Source of the DNA: an uncultured Clostridia bacterium
Lineage (GTDB): Bacteria; Bacillota; Clostridia; TANB77; CAG-508
Direction: 5' to 3'
Assembly (NCBI GenBank): GCA_947625835.1
Contig: CANQPY010000001.1
Coordinates: 1-64,000, forward strand
Length of the DNA: 64,000 nucleotides
Shown here: positions 44,438 to 52,620 of the stretch, one piece after another
Position numbering within the stretch: position 1 is the stretch's first letter
Layout of the letters: every line of letters starts with the position of its first letter
Program-made: the position numbers and the translations under genes
The notes under the pieces: model-generated
Seen by the model: the letters and a program-made list of their open reading frames with translations, nothing else
Told to the model about the DNA's origin: nothing
Database searches by the model: none

Positions 44438-45712
44438 ATGAATTTATATTCAGAAGCAAACAAATATTTCGAAGAAATATTAAAAGAAGAAAATGCTAAG
44501 CTTAATGAAAGCTTAAAGAAAAAGAAGCTGAAAGAATCTATTGGGTCTCGGAAGAAGTTAAGAGAGACTGCCATTGAAGATCCTTACTATCTTGCACTAG
44601 ATACTACAAACCCTTATTATAAAGTATTATTAGGCATTTTAAAAAACAATAAAAAGATAGCTAATTCAGTATGGGAAGAATATATAAAAGATTATCTTCC
44701 TGATGAGGGTACAGATTCACCCGAAGAGTTCAAACAAAATCTTTTAGACTCTTTCTTTTATGATATAATAGAAGAAATGGTAGAAGAAGGTGATGATGAT
44801 TTAGCAAGAAAGGTAATTGATATTTTAGGGTGGAAAAAACATTTTTCAGGTTATGAATATGGATTATATGATGATACTATTCCTTCAGTTTGGTATTCTG
44901 TTTATGAATTGGACAAAGATGGTAATGAACTCGATGAGGTAGATAGCTTCGATACTCCAGAAGAAGCAATAGCTTTTGCTAAAAAACAATCATTTCCTAC
45001 TCATGTGGTCTTTGTACCTGAAGCAGACCCTGATGATGATCCTGAATATAGAAGATATCTTAGAGACCATTATGATTATGAACCCTTTGAGATTGTTTGG
45101 GAGAGTGTAGTTGATGAATCTTTTAAGTATGGTAGATCAGGTAAAAAGAAATTAAAAGAGGCAGAACATTATAATATTGATGATCTTCATTTTATATACA
45201 CTGTACGTGCACTAGATGAGGATGGAGAAGTTGAAGATAACATTAGATCATTTAAGAACAAAGAAGATGCAATTAAATGGGCAAAAACTCGTAACTATTT
45301 TGTTGATGTATGTTCAGACGTCGAAGAAGAATTAAGCTACAACGATTTACTCGAGTTAGAAAACAATGGAAAAATCTACGACGTAGTATGGACTAACTAC
45401 GAATCCCTTAGTGACGTACTGAAGAGAACCATCCCAAAAAATCGGGCAAAACTTCTCTCTTATATTGAACAAAATCTAAAAGACTCTGGCGATTACTACG
45501 ATGATCACGGCAGTGTTAAAGACATAGCTTATTACGAATTTGTAGAGGGCGGGGGTATTGATATTATCATCCCTGATGCCTATGTACTTTCTGAGGGAGG
45601 TGATCCAGACAATGTTAGCGATGACATTGTAGACGATTATTTTGATGAGCTCTGGGATAACAGGCTTAAGAAAAAAATAGAAGACCTACTTAAAAAGTAT
45701 AGCAGAAAATAA
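44438..45712 (+). CDS. Repeat-built acidic protein, relative of the 1594 gene
   Basis: A 424-residue protein starting MNLYSEANKYFEEIL, as does the gene at 1594 (MANLYESMNKYFE). It carries the same kind of linkers (LKESIGSRKKLRE, FKYGRSGKKKLKEA) and two copies of a domain of about 75 residues (SVWYSVYELDKDGNELDEVDSFDTPEEAIAFAK and FIYTVRALDEDGEVEDNIRSFKNKEDAIKWAK). I infer a second member of the internal head-protein family, cut at the linkers. Translation is likely controlled by the upstream hairpin. Confidence 0.6.
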   Translation: MNLYSEANKYFEEILKEENAKLNESLKKKKLKESIGSRKKLRETAIEDPYYLALDTTNPYYKVLLGILKNNKKIANSVWEEYIKDYLPDEGTDSPEEFKQNLLDSFFYDIIEEMVEEGDDDLARKVIDILGWKKHFSGYEYGLYDDTIPSVWYSVYELDKDGNELDEVDSFDTPEEAIAFAKKQSFPTHVVFVPEADPDDDPEYRRYLRDHYDYEPFEIVWESVVDESFKYGRSGKKKLKEAEHYNIDDLHFIYTVRALDEDGEVEDNIRSFKNKEDAIKWAKTRNYFVDVCSDVEEELSYNDLLELENNGKIYDVVWTNYESLSDVLKRTIPKNRAKLLSYIEQNLKDSGDYYDDHGSVKDIAYYEFVEGGGIDIIIPDAYVLSEGGDPDNVSDDIVDDYFDELWDNRLKKKIEDLLKKYSRK

Positions 45713-45739
45713 AACAAACTTAATAAAAACACTACCATC

Positions 45740-45771
45740 AAAGGAGCAGATTTGTTTATCTGCTCCTTTTT
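45740..45771 (+). terminator. Intrinsic terminator after the 44438 gene
   Basis: AAAGGAGCAGAT pairs with ATCTGCTCCTTT around TTGTTT and ends in TTTTTG. Strong. Confidence 0.95.
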
Positions 45772-45783
45772 GTTATCTTTTAG

Positions 45784-45812
45784 TTGATTTCTCTTTCATT
45801 TTATATTACAAT
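45784..45812 (+). promoter_or_regulatory. Promoter, TTGATT-17-TACAAT
   Basis: TAGTTGATTTCTCTTTC followed by TACAAT with 17-base spacing, right after the terminator; a weaker -10 than its relatives. Drives the genes from 45846 on. Confidence 0.75.
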
Positions 45813-45845
45813 AATCATGATAAAAAGGTGAGGTAAAATCCATAT

Positions 45846-46493
45846 ATGGACTACTTTGAATATTATAATCCCAACCCTAAGGGCAAATTAGTTTCTGACT
45901 GTGTTAAGAGGTGTCTTTCAAAAGCAACAGGTGAAGCTTATATTTATATTCAAAGACAGCTCAATGCTATTCACAGGGAATTTCACACAACAGATTACCG
46001 TGCCAAGAAAGTGTGGTTAACATTTATAGAGAGACACGGATATGAGAAATTCCCAATTCCGGTTGAAAAAGGAAAGCCCAGAACTACAGTTGCAGATCTT
46101 GCAAGGCAACAGGCAGCAAATGTAAACGGGCTTGCTAACTACAGGATTATCTGCAGGTGTGCAAAACATCTAGTGTGCGTAGCTGAGGGTAAATATTGGG
46201 ATACTTGGGATAGTGGCGACTGTTGTGTTTATACTTCCTGGCTTGTTCCTATTCATGAAGAAAAGAGAGTAACCGAGAATGACGAAATTACAAAGCTGGA
46301 ATCAGAGATTGAAGCCAAAAGAAGGGCGCTTAAGGAACAGGAAAAAGAGCTTAAGAAGCTAGAGAGAAAACTTAACAAGCTTAAAGGTGTTCCTACTAAT
46401 GCTCAACTTAGAAAAGATTTTGACGTTATTGAGCCCATTGGAAAATATGATCCTTATGGGTCTTGTTGGTTTAGGCCCAAGAAAACAGTATAA
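45846..46493 (+). CDS. Possible papain-like cysteine peptidase fold protein, with coiled-coil end
   Basis: A 215-residue protein. The first 140 residues have an order seen in papain-like peptidases: SDCVKRCLSKATGEAY (Cys), later CRCAKHLVCVAEGKYWDTWDSGDC (His, then Asp). The tail is a charged coiled coil (ITKLESEIEAKRRALKEQEKELKKLERKLNKLK). It heads a run of overlapping genes up to about 48.8 kb. Peptidase activity is a guess from this order; the role is unknown. Confidence 0.4.
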   Translation: MDYFEYYNPNPKGKLVSDCVKRCLSKATGEAYIYIQRQLNAIHREFHTTDYRAKKVWLTFIERHGYEKFPIPVEKGKPRTTVADLARQQAANVNGLANYRIICRCAKHLVCVAEGKYWDTWDSGDCCVYTSWLVPIHEEKRVTENDEITKLESEIEAKRRALKEQEKELKKLERKLNKLKGVPTNAQLRKDFDVIEPIGKYDPYGSCWFRPKKTV

Positions 46494-46508
46494 ATGAGGT
46501 AAAAAACT

Positions 46509-46652
46509 ATGTATGATGATGAAAAAACTTATGAAAATGATGGAAAAGCTAAAGTAGGCGTATATCCGGATGAGGTGGGCATGTGCCCGGAAAATTGTAG
46601 CTCCTGCAAGTGTTGCCCTTGGTTTATTCTTTGCTATGATGAGGATGAGTAA
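46509..46652 (+). CDS. Cys-rich mini-protein
   Basis: A 47-residue ORF missed by the track with the Cys cluster MCPENCSSCKCCPWFILC. Its stop touches the next ATG (TAAATG), indicating coupled translation. Cys spacing suggests a metal site. Function unknown. Confidence 0.5.
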   Translation: MYDDEKTYENDGKAKVGVYPDEVGMCPENCSSCKCCPWFILCYDEDE

Positions 46653-47213
46653 ATGAACTACTACACTTCAGACACGCACTTCTTTCACAAAAATATCATC
46701 AGGCTGTGTAATAGGCCTTTTGGCAGTTTGGAAGAGATGCATCAAGAGATCATCAAGAGGTGGAATAGTAAGGTTAGCCCAGAAGACACAGTGTACTTCC
46801 TGGGCGATTTTGCGTTCACTTGTAAAGATATTCAGGGAATCAAAGATATCATCAGTCAGCTGAATGGGCAGAAAGTGATCATTAAGGGAAACCACGAGTT
46901 TGGCTTTGATGATTATAGTGTTAGAAAAGCTGGCAATGTCCTCTCCGTACAAAACTACCTTGAAATTAGCGATAATGGTAGAAAGGTTGTCCTATTCCAT
47001 TATCCTATTGAAGACTGGGATGGCAGATGGAGAGGTTCTTATCATCTTTATGGTCACATTCATAATAACCAACACTGTATAGCGCTTCCCGAACACATTC
47101 GTAGATTCAATGTTGGGGTCGATGTTCACAACTTCTATCCAGTTACATTGAACGAATTGATTGCCAGTCGCAAAGGCAAAGAGAATCAGTATTACGAGGG
47201 GGAGACCAAATGA
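46653..47213 (+). CDS. Calcineurin-like metallophosphoesterase
   Basis: A 186-residue enzyme with the metal motifs in order: YTSDTHFFHKN (D, H), VYFLGDFAFT (GD), IKGNHEFG (GNHE), LFHYPIEDW (H) and LYGHIHNN (GHxH). It is a single-domain phosphoesterase of the small YfcE/MPPE kind that cleaves phosphodiesters, possibly nucleotide second messengers or RNA ends. It overlaps by 4 bases with an ATPase gene. Confidence 0.85.
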   Translation: MNYYTSDTHFFHKNIIRLCNRPFGSLEEMHQEIIKRWNSKVSPEDTVYFLGDFAFTCKDIQGIKDIISQLNGQKVIIKGNHEFGFDDYSVRKAGNVLSVQNYLEISDNGRKVVLFHYPIEDWDGRWRGSYHLYGHIHNNQHCIALPEHIRRFNVGVDVHNFYPVTLNELIASRKGKENQYYEGETK

Positions 47214-47839
47214 TCATTAACCTTCATGACTACTACAGTATCTACAATGGTATCAAGCAGGTAGATCTCAAGCCTGGCATTACATTTGTTACTGGATGTA
47301 ATGGCGCAGGTAAGTCTAGCTTCATTAGAGAAATTGTGGAGGTCTTCAAACAGCAAAACCTAAAATACCAACTTCTTGACTGCAATAAAGATTTTCATAT
47401 TCAGGATGTTGATAGCCTTAGTAAGAGATATAGTGTTGAAGACCTTGTTAAAGGGGCTTTTAGTAGTGAGCATGAGCATTATGAAAACATGTTCATGTCG
47501 TGGGTCAGTAACTGCAGGTATGGAGACAACTATAGAGGACAGGAAGTAGGAATCTTTATTGATGGTCTGGATAGTGGCGGAGATGTAATCTTCTATAAAA
47601 ATCACATGGAATTGTTTAAGCTCATGGAAGAAGATTGCAGATCAAGAGGAATCACCCTTTATTTGATCATTAGCTGCAATAACTTTTACTATCTCTCTCA
47701 CGGCTGTGGTGCAAACGCAAGAACTTTGTTCTTACCTCAATTCAAAGAATATGAACATCCTGTGTATAGAGCAGATGAATTTGAGATATATGTACAAAAC
47801 ATCACTAATTGTGCAAAAGCTAGAGGGTTTAAATTATGA
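47210..47839 (+). CDS. ABC/AAA-type ATPase
   Basis: A 209-residue protein with Walker A TGCNGAGKSSF at residues 28-38 and a Walker B-like VGIFIDGLDSGGD near 110, typical of ABC ATPase heads, but with no long coiled coil and no signature sequence I can see. It overlaps the phosphoesterase gene by 4 bases. A minimal SbcC/SbcD-like pairing is possible, though the coiled coil is missing, so this is inference. Confidence 0.65.
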   Translation: MIINLHDYYSIYNGIKQVDLKPGITFVTGCNGAGKSSFIREIVEVFKQQNLKYQLLDCNKDFHIQDVDSLSKRYSVEDLVKGAFSSEHEHYENMFMSWVSNCRYGDNYRGQEVGIFIDGLDSGGDVIFYKNHMELFKLMEEDCRSRGITLYLIISCNNFYYLSHGCGANARTLFLPQFKEYEHPVYRADEFEIYVQNITNCAKARGFKL

Positions 47840-48030
47840 GTTTGTTTGAATGGTTTAAGAATATTTTTCTTCCTAACGCTTCAGATGGAACACTAGCGAT
47901 TCTTTTTTATCTTTATGATAAATACTATGGAGATAGGAAACTAAGCTGTGAGGAGATAGATTTTATTCGGGAGGAAATGCATTTAATTAAAACACTTCCT
48001 TACAAGGGCAATGATTTATGGAAGAATTAG
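47836..48030 (+). CDS. Small unknown protein
   Basis: A 64-residue ORF overlapping both neighbours (4 bases before, 13 after). Helical, with SLFEWFKNIFLPNASDGTLAILFYLYDKYYGD; mixed charge, no membrane segment long enough to be sure. Function unknown. Confidence 0.5.
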   Translation: MSLFEWFKNIFLPNASDGTLAILFYLYDKYYGDRKLSCEEIDFIREEMHLIKTLPYKGNDLWKN

Positions 48031-48497
48031 ACGAAGAGTTGTTATATGAAGAACTAATGTATGAAATGGCAAATGTCAGGAGAGATAGACGAAATGACTT
48101 CATGTTAATGGCTATTAATCCTGATTCGAACAGAGTTGGAGATCCTTATTTCAAGGTGTATAATGCAGACAGTTGGAGAAAGGCTACTAAAGTAGCGAGA
48201 TTAGCATTTTTTGAACCTAAACTAATTATTCATAAAAGCGAGGGGGTGCAACCCTGGAAAACATTGACAAAAAGAGATATTGAAGATATAGAAGATTTCC
48301 TTGACTCCCCAGCACGTGGAGATATAAAAGCTACCGTGTGGGATGTACTTAAATACAGGTGGAATGATGAGTATGGGTTCTATATGAGATCTTTTGCGGA
48401 TTATATTAGGGGAGAATATAATGAAGAGTATGAAGATGATCCTTCATATGTTCCCTCCTATCTTGATCCCCCGGATTACAGAAAATTAGCGAGGTGA
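48018..48497 (+). CDS. Acidic unknown protein
   Basis: A 159-residue acidic, helical protein starting MEELDEELLYEELMYEMANVRRDRR. It overlaps the preceding gene by 13 bases and ends six bases before the next start. No recognisable motif. Confidence 0.5.
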   Translation: MEELDEELLYEELMYEMANVRRDRRNDFMLMAINPDSNRVGDPYFKVYNADSWRKATKVARLAFFEPKLIIHKSEGVQPWKTLTKRDIEDIEDFLDSPARGDIKATVWDVLKYRWNDEYGFYMRSFADYIRGEYNEEYEDDPSYVPSYLDPPDYRKLAR

Positions 48498-48503
48498 TAC
48501 TTA

Positions 48504-48806
48504 ATGTATTACAAGAGCCCTGAGCAGGTAAAAGAAGAATATGGCTCCATAAATAGCATGTGTCTAGAGATTTGCAACTGCTATACAGCTGTTCCTGATG
48601 ACTACTGTACAGGTGGTTGCCTCACTCTTGATAAAATGAAAACAACTGGATTTGGCCAACTTGCCAATATTTATGCCAAACATGATGGTAACCTTTTGAA
48701 AGTTTTGAGGTATATAAAAACTACAAAGAAAGGAATAAAATCCCAACATATAACGCTTGAAAAATTGTATAACCATATAGAGAACAACAAAAAAGAGGCA
48801 AATTAA
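48504..48806 (+). CDS. Small Cys-containing unknown protein
   Basis: A 100-residue protein with Cys residues in SMCLEICNCYTAVPDDYCTGGCL, a spacing that could bind metal or a cluster. It is directly adjacent (0 bases) to the DpdA-like gene, so a link to the deazaguanine route is possible but unproven. Confidence 0.5.
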   Translation: MYYKSPEQVKEEYGSINSMCLEICNCYTAVPDDYCTGGCLTLDKMKTTGFGQLANIYAKHDGNLLKVLRYIKTTKKGIKSQHITLEKLYNHIENNKKEAN

Positions 48807-49556
48807 ATGAATCTAATTAGTATTAACCCACGCAATCTTTGGAAAGAGATGTATGACCAACCACAAGTTATGTTACTTACCCATTTATTTGACAGATACC
48901 CAGATGAATATGGTAAATTAGCTTTGGAACACCCAGAAGTATATAAAATCCAAGATAACAGCATTATAGAAATGGGTAGTACATTTAAGATTGATCATAT
49001 GGTAGAGGTTGCGGATAAATACCATACACAAGAACTAATTTTGCCGGATGGCTTTCCCAGTGGTCCGCGCACGGTACAATTAGTAGAAGAAGCACTTAAT
49101 TGGATGGTAAAACATGGTAGAATTGGTGATTATAAGTTAATGGGCGTTTGCCATGGTGAGAACATTAAAGATTTTACCACCACATTTAACTATTTAAATT
49201 CCATCAAAGAAATTGATGTAATTGGTATTCCCAAAGTACTTCAAAGATGGTTACCTACAAAGAGTAGAGATGAATTAGCCCCTATTTTTACTAAAACAAA
49301 TAAGGAACTTCATTTTCTTGGTGAATGGCTTTCACTTGAAAATCTTATCAAGATGCCTAAGGAATTAAAAAATAAAGTTAGAAGTTGCGATACTTGCCTT
49401 CCATGCCTATCTATCGTGGAAAATAAATCAATCTTTGATGATAGAGATGGTACGCTTGATTTGGAAAAGGAATACCCAGAAATCACTCTTGATTTATATA
49501 ATTCAGCACTAGGCAACTATACTGTTTTTAGTAAAATCCATGATATTGAGGGATAA
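48807..49556 (+). CDS. dpdA: DpdA-like DNA 7-deazaguanine transglycosylase
   Basis: A 249-residue protein of TGT fold type. Features: NSIIEMGS near residue 52, LPDGFPSGPRTVQLVEEAL near 75 (catalytic Asp candidate), MGVCHGENI near 112, IDVIGIPK near 135, HFLGEW near 170 and RSCDTCLPC near 192. This is the pattern of the short phage DpdA enzymes that exchange guanine in DNA for preQ0 or relatives. With FolE, QueD, QueE and QueC in the same window this completes a route to modified DNA. GAGG is close upstream. Confidence 0.65.
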   Translation: MNLISINPRNLWKEMYDQPQVMLLTHLFDRYPDEYGKLALEHPEVYKIQDNSIIEMGSTFKIDHMVEVADKYHTQELILPDGFPSGPRTVQLVEEALNWMVKHGRIGDYKLMGVCHGENIKDFTTTFNYLNSIKEIDVIGIPKVLQRWLPTKSRDELAPIFTKTNKELHFLGEWLSLENLIKMPKELKNKVRSCDTCLPCLSIVENKSIFDDRDGTLDLEKEYPEITLDLYNSALGNYTVFSKIHDIEG

Positions 49557-49934
49557 ATGAATATTTTCTATACCCATGTAAACCAAACAGATCCTTTATT
49601 GCTTGAAAAAGCAAAAATAGGTGAATTTTATACCTATCAAATATTTATTTACGGGAATGAAGGTCCTGTACCTCATTTTCATTTTGAAGGTTTAGATGGT
49701 ACAATTAGTGGAGCTATTAGATTAGATAAACCTGAATATTTTAAACACACAGGATCTGGTAGTGATAAGATTAGTATTCCTGTATTTTTAGATTGGATTA
49801 GATCCCCTCATTGGCGTATGGGTAAGCATGGGTTAACAAATTATCAACTTATGTTATATTATTGGAATGATAGTAACCCAGATTACAAAATAGATGAAAC
49901 TATGAATATGCCAAACTATGAAGGATTGAGGTAA
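49557..49934 (+). CDS. Unknown protein in the deazaguanine gene run
   Basis: A 125-residue protein starting right after the DpdA-like stop. Strands around EFYTYQIFIYGNEGPVPHFHFEGLDG hint at a cupin or DUF4160-like fold with a His pair (PHFHF) that could bind metal. No other sign of function. Confidence 0.5.
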   Translation: MNIFYTHVNQTDPLLLEKAKIGEFYTYQIFIYGNEGPVPHFHFEGLDGTISGAIRLDKPEYFKHTGSGSDKISIPVFLDWIRSPHWRMGKHGLTNYQLMLYYWNDSNPDYKIDETMNMPNYEGLR

Positions 49935-49939
49935 ATTAG

Positions 49940-50302
49940 ATGATAAACTTATTAGAACATAAAGAAATTCAAAAGTTTCTATATGACAACAACCTTGAAG
50001 TACATTTTGATGTTGTTAAAGATGAAGAAAAGTTCCCACGTATGTGGCGTTGTTGGTTTTACCATTCAAAGTTAATGCGCCCCCATCTAATGTATGATGA
50101 TGGTGCGATGGTTGGCAACTACGGCAGAGGCAGCACGACAGTAGAAGCTTTCAATGGCTTGTGCTTTAAGCTATCTGGTAAACTTCTTATTTTTGATACT
50201 GCTTCGGAACGGGAAAGAGTTCAATTTCCCATTATCATTCCAGAGCTTACTTATGAAGAAAAGCAACAATTGAGAAATAGCGTTATTGGGGAGAGTAGAT
50301 AA
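49940..50302 (+). CDS. Unknown protein before queD
   Basis: A 120-residue protein with alternating strands and helices (DGAMVGNYGRGSTTVEAFNGLCFKLSGKLLIF). It ends directly at the queD start (0 bases). Possibly involved in the deazaguanine route by position only. Confidence 0.5.
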   Translation: MINLLEHKEIQKFLYDNNLEVHFDVVKDEEKFPRMWRCWFYHSKLMRPHLMYDDGAMVGNYGRGSTTVEAFNGLCFKLSGKLLIFDTASERERVQFPIIIPELTYEEKQQLRNSVIGESR

Positions 50303-50860
50303 ATGGTAATTAGAAAATTATATAGAATTGAATCAGCACATACAGTAAGAAATGCAGTGTCACAGAGATGTTCAGAAAATTATCACGGACATAGCGGTGT
50401 TATTGAAGTGTTTCTAAAATCAAACCACCTTGATAATGCGGGAATGATTTATGATTTTGGTGCATTCAAAAACACTATTGGTTCTCTTATAGATATGTTT
50501 GACCACAGTGTTCATCTTTGGAAAGATGATGGTCCTGAATGTATTGAATTTTTCAAGAAATATAATAAAAGATGGATTATGCTCCCTTGTAATCCTACTG
50601 CAGAAAATTATTGTATTTTATTTAGAGATCTTATTAATGAAGTCCTTTTAGAGCTTCATATGCTAAATAATTTTCAAAATGGAGAAGGTGCAGTATATTG
50701 CAGTGGAGTCAGATATCATGAAACTACTACTGGATATGCTGAAAGTGATGAAAGTGATCCTGTATTATTTCATTTCAAGGATGTTGAATTTTCACATCAA
50801 ACGCTTATTGAATGTTCTCCAGAAATTTCCTATATAATTAGTCTGGCTAAGGATCTTTAA
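50303..50860 (+). CDS. queD: 6-carboxytetrahydropterin synthase (QueD)
   Basis: A 185-residue T-fold enzyme. The zinc ligands are in ESAHTVRN near residue 12 and ENYHGHSGVIEVFL near 28, with Cys in RCSENYHGH as catalytic. MIYDFGAFK near 51 and DHSVHLW near 65 are further family motifs, and NPTAENYCILF near 95 follows. The usual QueD has about 120-140 residues, so about 45 extra residues occur at the C-terminus. It acts after FolE and before QueE on the way to preQ0. GGGGAG is upstream. Confidence 0.85.
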   Translation: MVIRKLYRIESAHTVRNAVSQRCSENYHGHSGVIEVFLKSNHLDNAGMIYDFGAFKNTIGSLIDMFDHSVHLWKDDGPECIEFFKKYNKRWIMLPCNPTAENYCILFRDLINEVLLELHMLNNFQNGEGAVYCSGVRYHETTTGYAESDESDPVLFHFKDVEFSHQTLIECSPEISYIISLAKDL

Positions 50861-50929
50861 TTGAATGTTTAATTATATAAACTAAGCTTTGAGGACAGTA
50901 TAATAGAATTATAAATCAGAGGTTAACGA

Positions 50930-51322
50930 ATGAGCAGTGAATTAGTGTTTAGAAAAGGCAATGCAGAACTACTAAGCTATGTAGGAAGCAGTAAAATATA
51001 TGAGGCTTTAAATAATTATGCGCCATATGATAAGTGGTCTTCAGTACCAGAAAATGCTTTAAGATGGGGGTTGGAAAACCTACAAGAAAAAGAAGAATAC
51101 TTTAATTCCCAAATAACCAAATATAAGGAAGCCCTCAAATATTTTAAAGAATCTGAAGATATATATAATGCTCTCGATAATATAGAGGAAATTGAAGGTG
51201 AATTAGAAGAAGTAACCACAGCAATTACCGAACTGAAACTAATAAAAGCAATTCAAGATTATTTACAGTGCGATGATGATGGGAAAGAAGTGAATTTTCC
51301 TTTAGAGTGGATGGTATGTTGA
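50930..51322 (+). CDS. Unknown protein with helical middle
   Basis: A 130-residue acidic protein with long helices (LQEKEEYFNSQITKYKEALKYFKESEDIYNALDNIEEIEGELEEVTTAITEL). A TATAAT at 50899 is a weak promoter candidate but no good -35 precedes it. It lies between queD and the phosphoribosyltransferase. Confidence 0.5.
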   Translation: MSSELVFRKGNAELLSYVGSSKIYEALNNYAPYDKWSSVPENALRWGLENLQEKEEYFNSQITKYKEALKYFKESEDIYNALDNIEEIEGELEEVTTAITELKLIKAIQDYLQCDDDGKEVNFPLEWMVC

Positions 51323-51323
51323 A

Positions 51324-51683
51324 ATGGACAGAATATTCGTAAGTTGGGATCAAGTAGAACAATACATAGCAGACTTAAAAGAGCTTAATAACAAGCAGCA
51401 CTGGGCAGGTGTGTATGGTATTCCAAGAGGTGGGCTTGTTCTTGCAGTTATGATTTCTCATAGATTACATATCCCATTTTTAGGTGCCCCATGCGAAGGT
51501 TGCCTTATTGTAGATGATATTGCTGATACAGGTAGAAGTTTATATCATTACACAGAGAATGAAACTCAACATAACAAATACTATCTTAGTACTATGTACT
51601 ACCAGGAGAGAAGTATTGTAGAGCCTGATTATTGGTACTTACAAAAGCATGATAATTGGATTGTATTCCCGTGGGAGGAGTAA
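51324..51683 (+). CDS. Phosphoribosyltransferase-like protein
   Basis: A 119-residue protein with AGVYGIPRGGLVLAVMISH near 28 and the PRPP-binding loop CLIVDDIADTGRSLYHY at 60-75, the core of type I PRTases. It is short compared with hypoxanthine or orotate PRTases. Being in the deazaguanine run, it may salvage a base or act on the modification pathway, which is inference. Starts one base after the preceding stop. Confidence 0.8.
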   Translation: MDRIFVSWDQVEQYIADLKELNNKQHWAGVYGIPRGGLVLAVMISHRLHIPFLGAPCEGCLIVDDIADTGRSLYHYTENETQHNKYYLSTMYYQERSIVEPDYWYLQKHDNWIVFPWEE

Positions 51684-51685
51684 AT

Positions 51686-51880
51686 ATGAGAATTTTAGAT
51701 AATACAAACGATAAGTTTGAGAGAGATTTTGAATTAAGGATGTTAGAAGGCAATATAAACAGAATCTGTGTCTCAGATGATCCTCTCGAAGTTACTAGAA
51801 TGGTAGGATTTGCATGCGATAGAATTAACATGTTGGCTCAGTACAGGATGTTGCAACTACAGGAAAGGGAGGTTAAATAA
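51686..51880 (+). CDS. Small unknown protein
   Basis: The track starts at 51656, but GGAGGAG lies 6 bases before ATG 51686, so I use that (64 residues). It is helical (FELRMLEGNINRICVSDDPLEVTRMVGFACDRINML). Between the PRTase and queE. Confidence 0.55.
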   Translation: MRILDNTNDKFERDFELRMLEGNINRICVSDDPLEVTRMVGFACDRINMLAQYRMLQLQEREVK

Positions 51881-51882
51881 AA

Positions 51883-52581
51883 ATGCTAATCAGTGAAATT
51901 TTTTCTAGTATTGATGGAGAAGCAAAAAGGGCAGGTGAACTTGCAACTTTTGTAAGAACCATCGGATGCAATCTCAAATGTGAATATTGCGATTCAAAAT
52001 ATACCTGGATAAAAGAGCCCACTAGTAAAGAGATGACAGTGGCTGAAATTGTAAAGGAATGCAAGAAACTAGGCAATCATAATATTACATTTACTGGGGG
52101 TGAGCCTCTCATCCAGAAAGATGCTGATGAACTCATTATGAGATTGGCAGAAGAAGGGTTTGATGTTAGTATTGAAACAAATGGCGCTGTGGATTTTACT
52201 ACACGTCCTTGGTTTAAACCAGATGGTGAGGTAGAATATGATAGTCTCTTTTCTCATATTTGGGTATGTGCTGACTATAAAGGCTATGCAAGTGATATGA
52301 CCTCCTACATGCTGTCATTTTCAAAATTTGCCCAACTTCGTTCAAATGATGTTCTTAAATTTGTTGTAGGATCCCAGGAAGATCTTGAACTTGCATTTGA
52401 AGTAACCAAATATATTAGGGAACACGGCTGTAATTGTTATGTTTATTTATCTCCAGTATTTGAACAAATTAAACCTGTAGAGATTGTAGATTTTATGAAG
52501 GAACATAATATGCAGGGTAAAATTAGAGTTCAACTCCAGCTACATAAAATCATTTGGGATCCTCAACTTAGAGGAGTATGA
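51883..52581 (+). CDS. queE: 7-carboxy-7-deazaguanine synthase (QueE)
   Basis: A 232-residue radical SAM enzyme. The cluster motif is IGCNLKCEYCDSKYTW (CxxxCxxC) near residue 27, followed by FTGGEPLIQ near 70 and SIETNGAVDF near 95. It starts with SEIFSSIDGEAKRAGELATFVR, the QueE substrate-binding beginning. It turns 6-carboxytetrahydropterin into carboxy-deazaguanine. AGGGAGG lies upstream of ATG and it is followed by FolE. Confidence 0.92.
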   Translation: MLISEIFSSIDGEAKRAGELATFVRTIGCNLKCEYCDSKYTWIKEPTSKEMTVAEIVKECKKLGNHNITFTGGEPLIQKDADELIMRLAEEGFDVSIETNGAVDFTTRPWFKPDGEVEYDSLFSHIWVCADYKGYASDMTSYMLSFSKFAQLRSNDVLKFVVGSQEDLELAFEVTKYIREHGCNCYVYLSPVFEQIKPVEIVDFMKEHNMQGKIRVQLQLHKIIWDPQLRGV

Positions 52582-52620
52582 TATTGCAAGGGCAATTGCA
52601 GAGAATATGGAGGTAAATAA

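Noticed and set aside
46900-47082. + strand ORF of 60 aa inside the phosphoesterase gene
   Set aside because: Different frame of a gene with conserved catalytic motifs.
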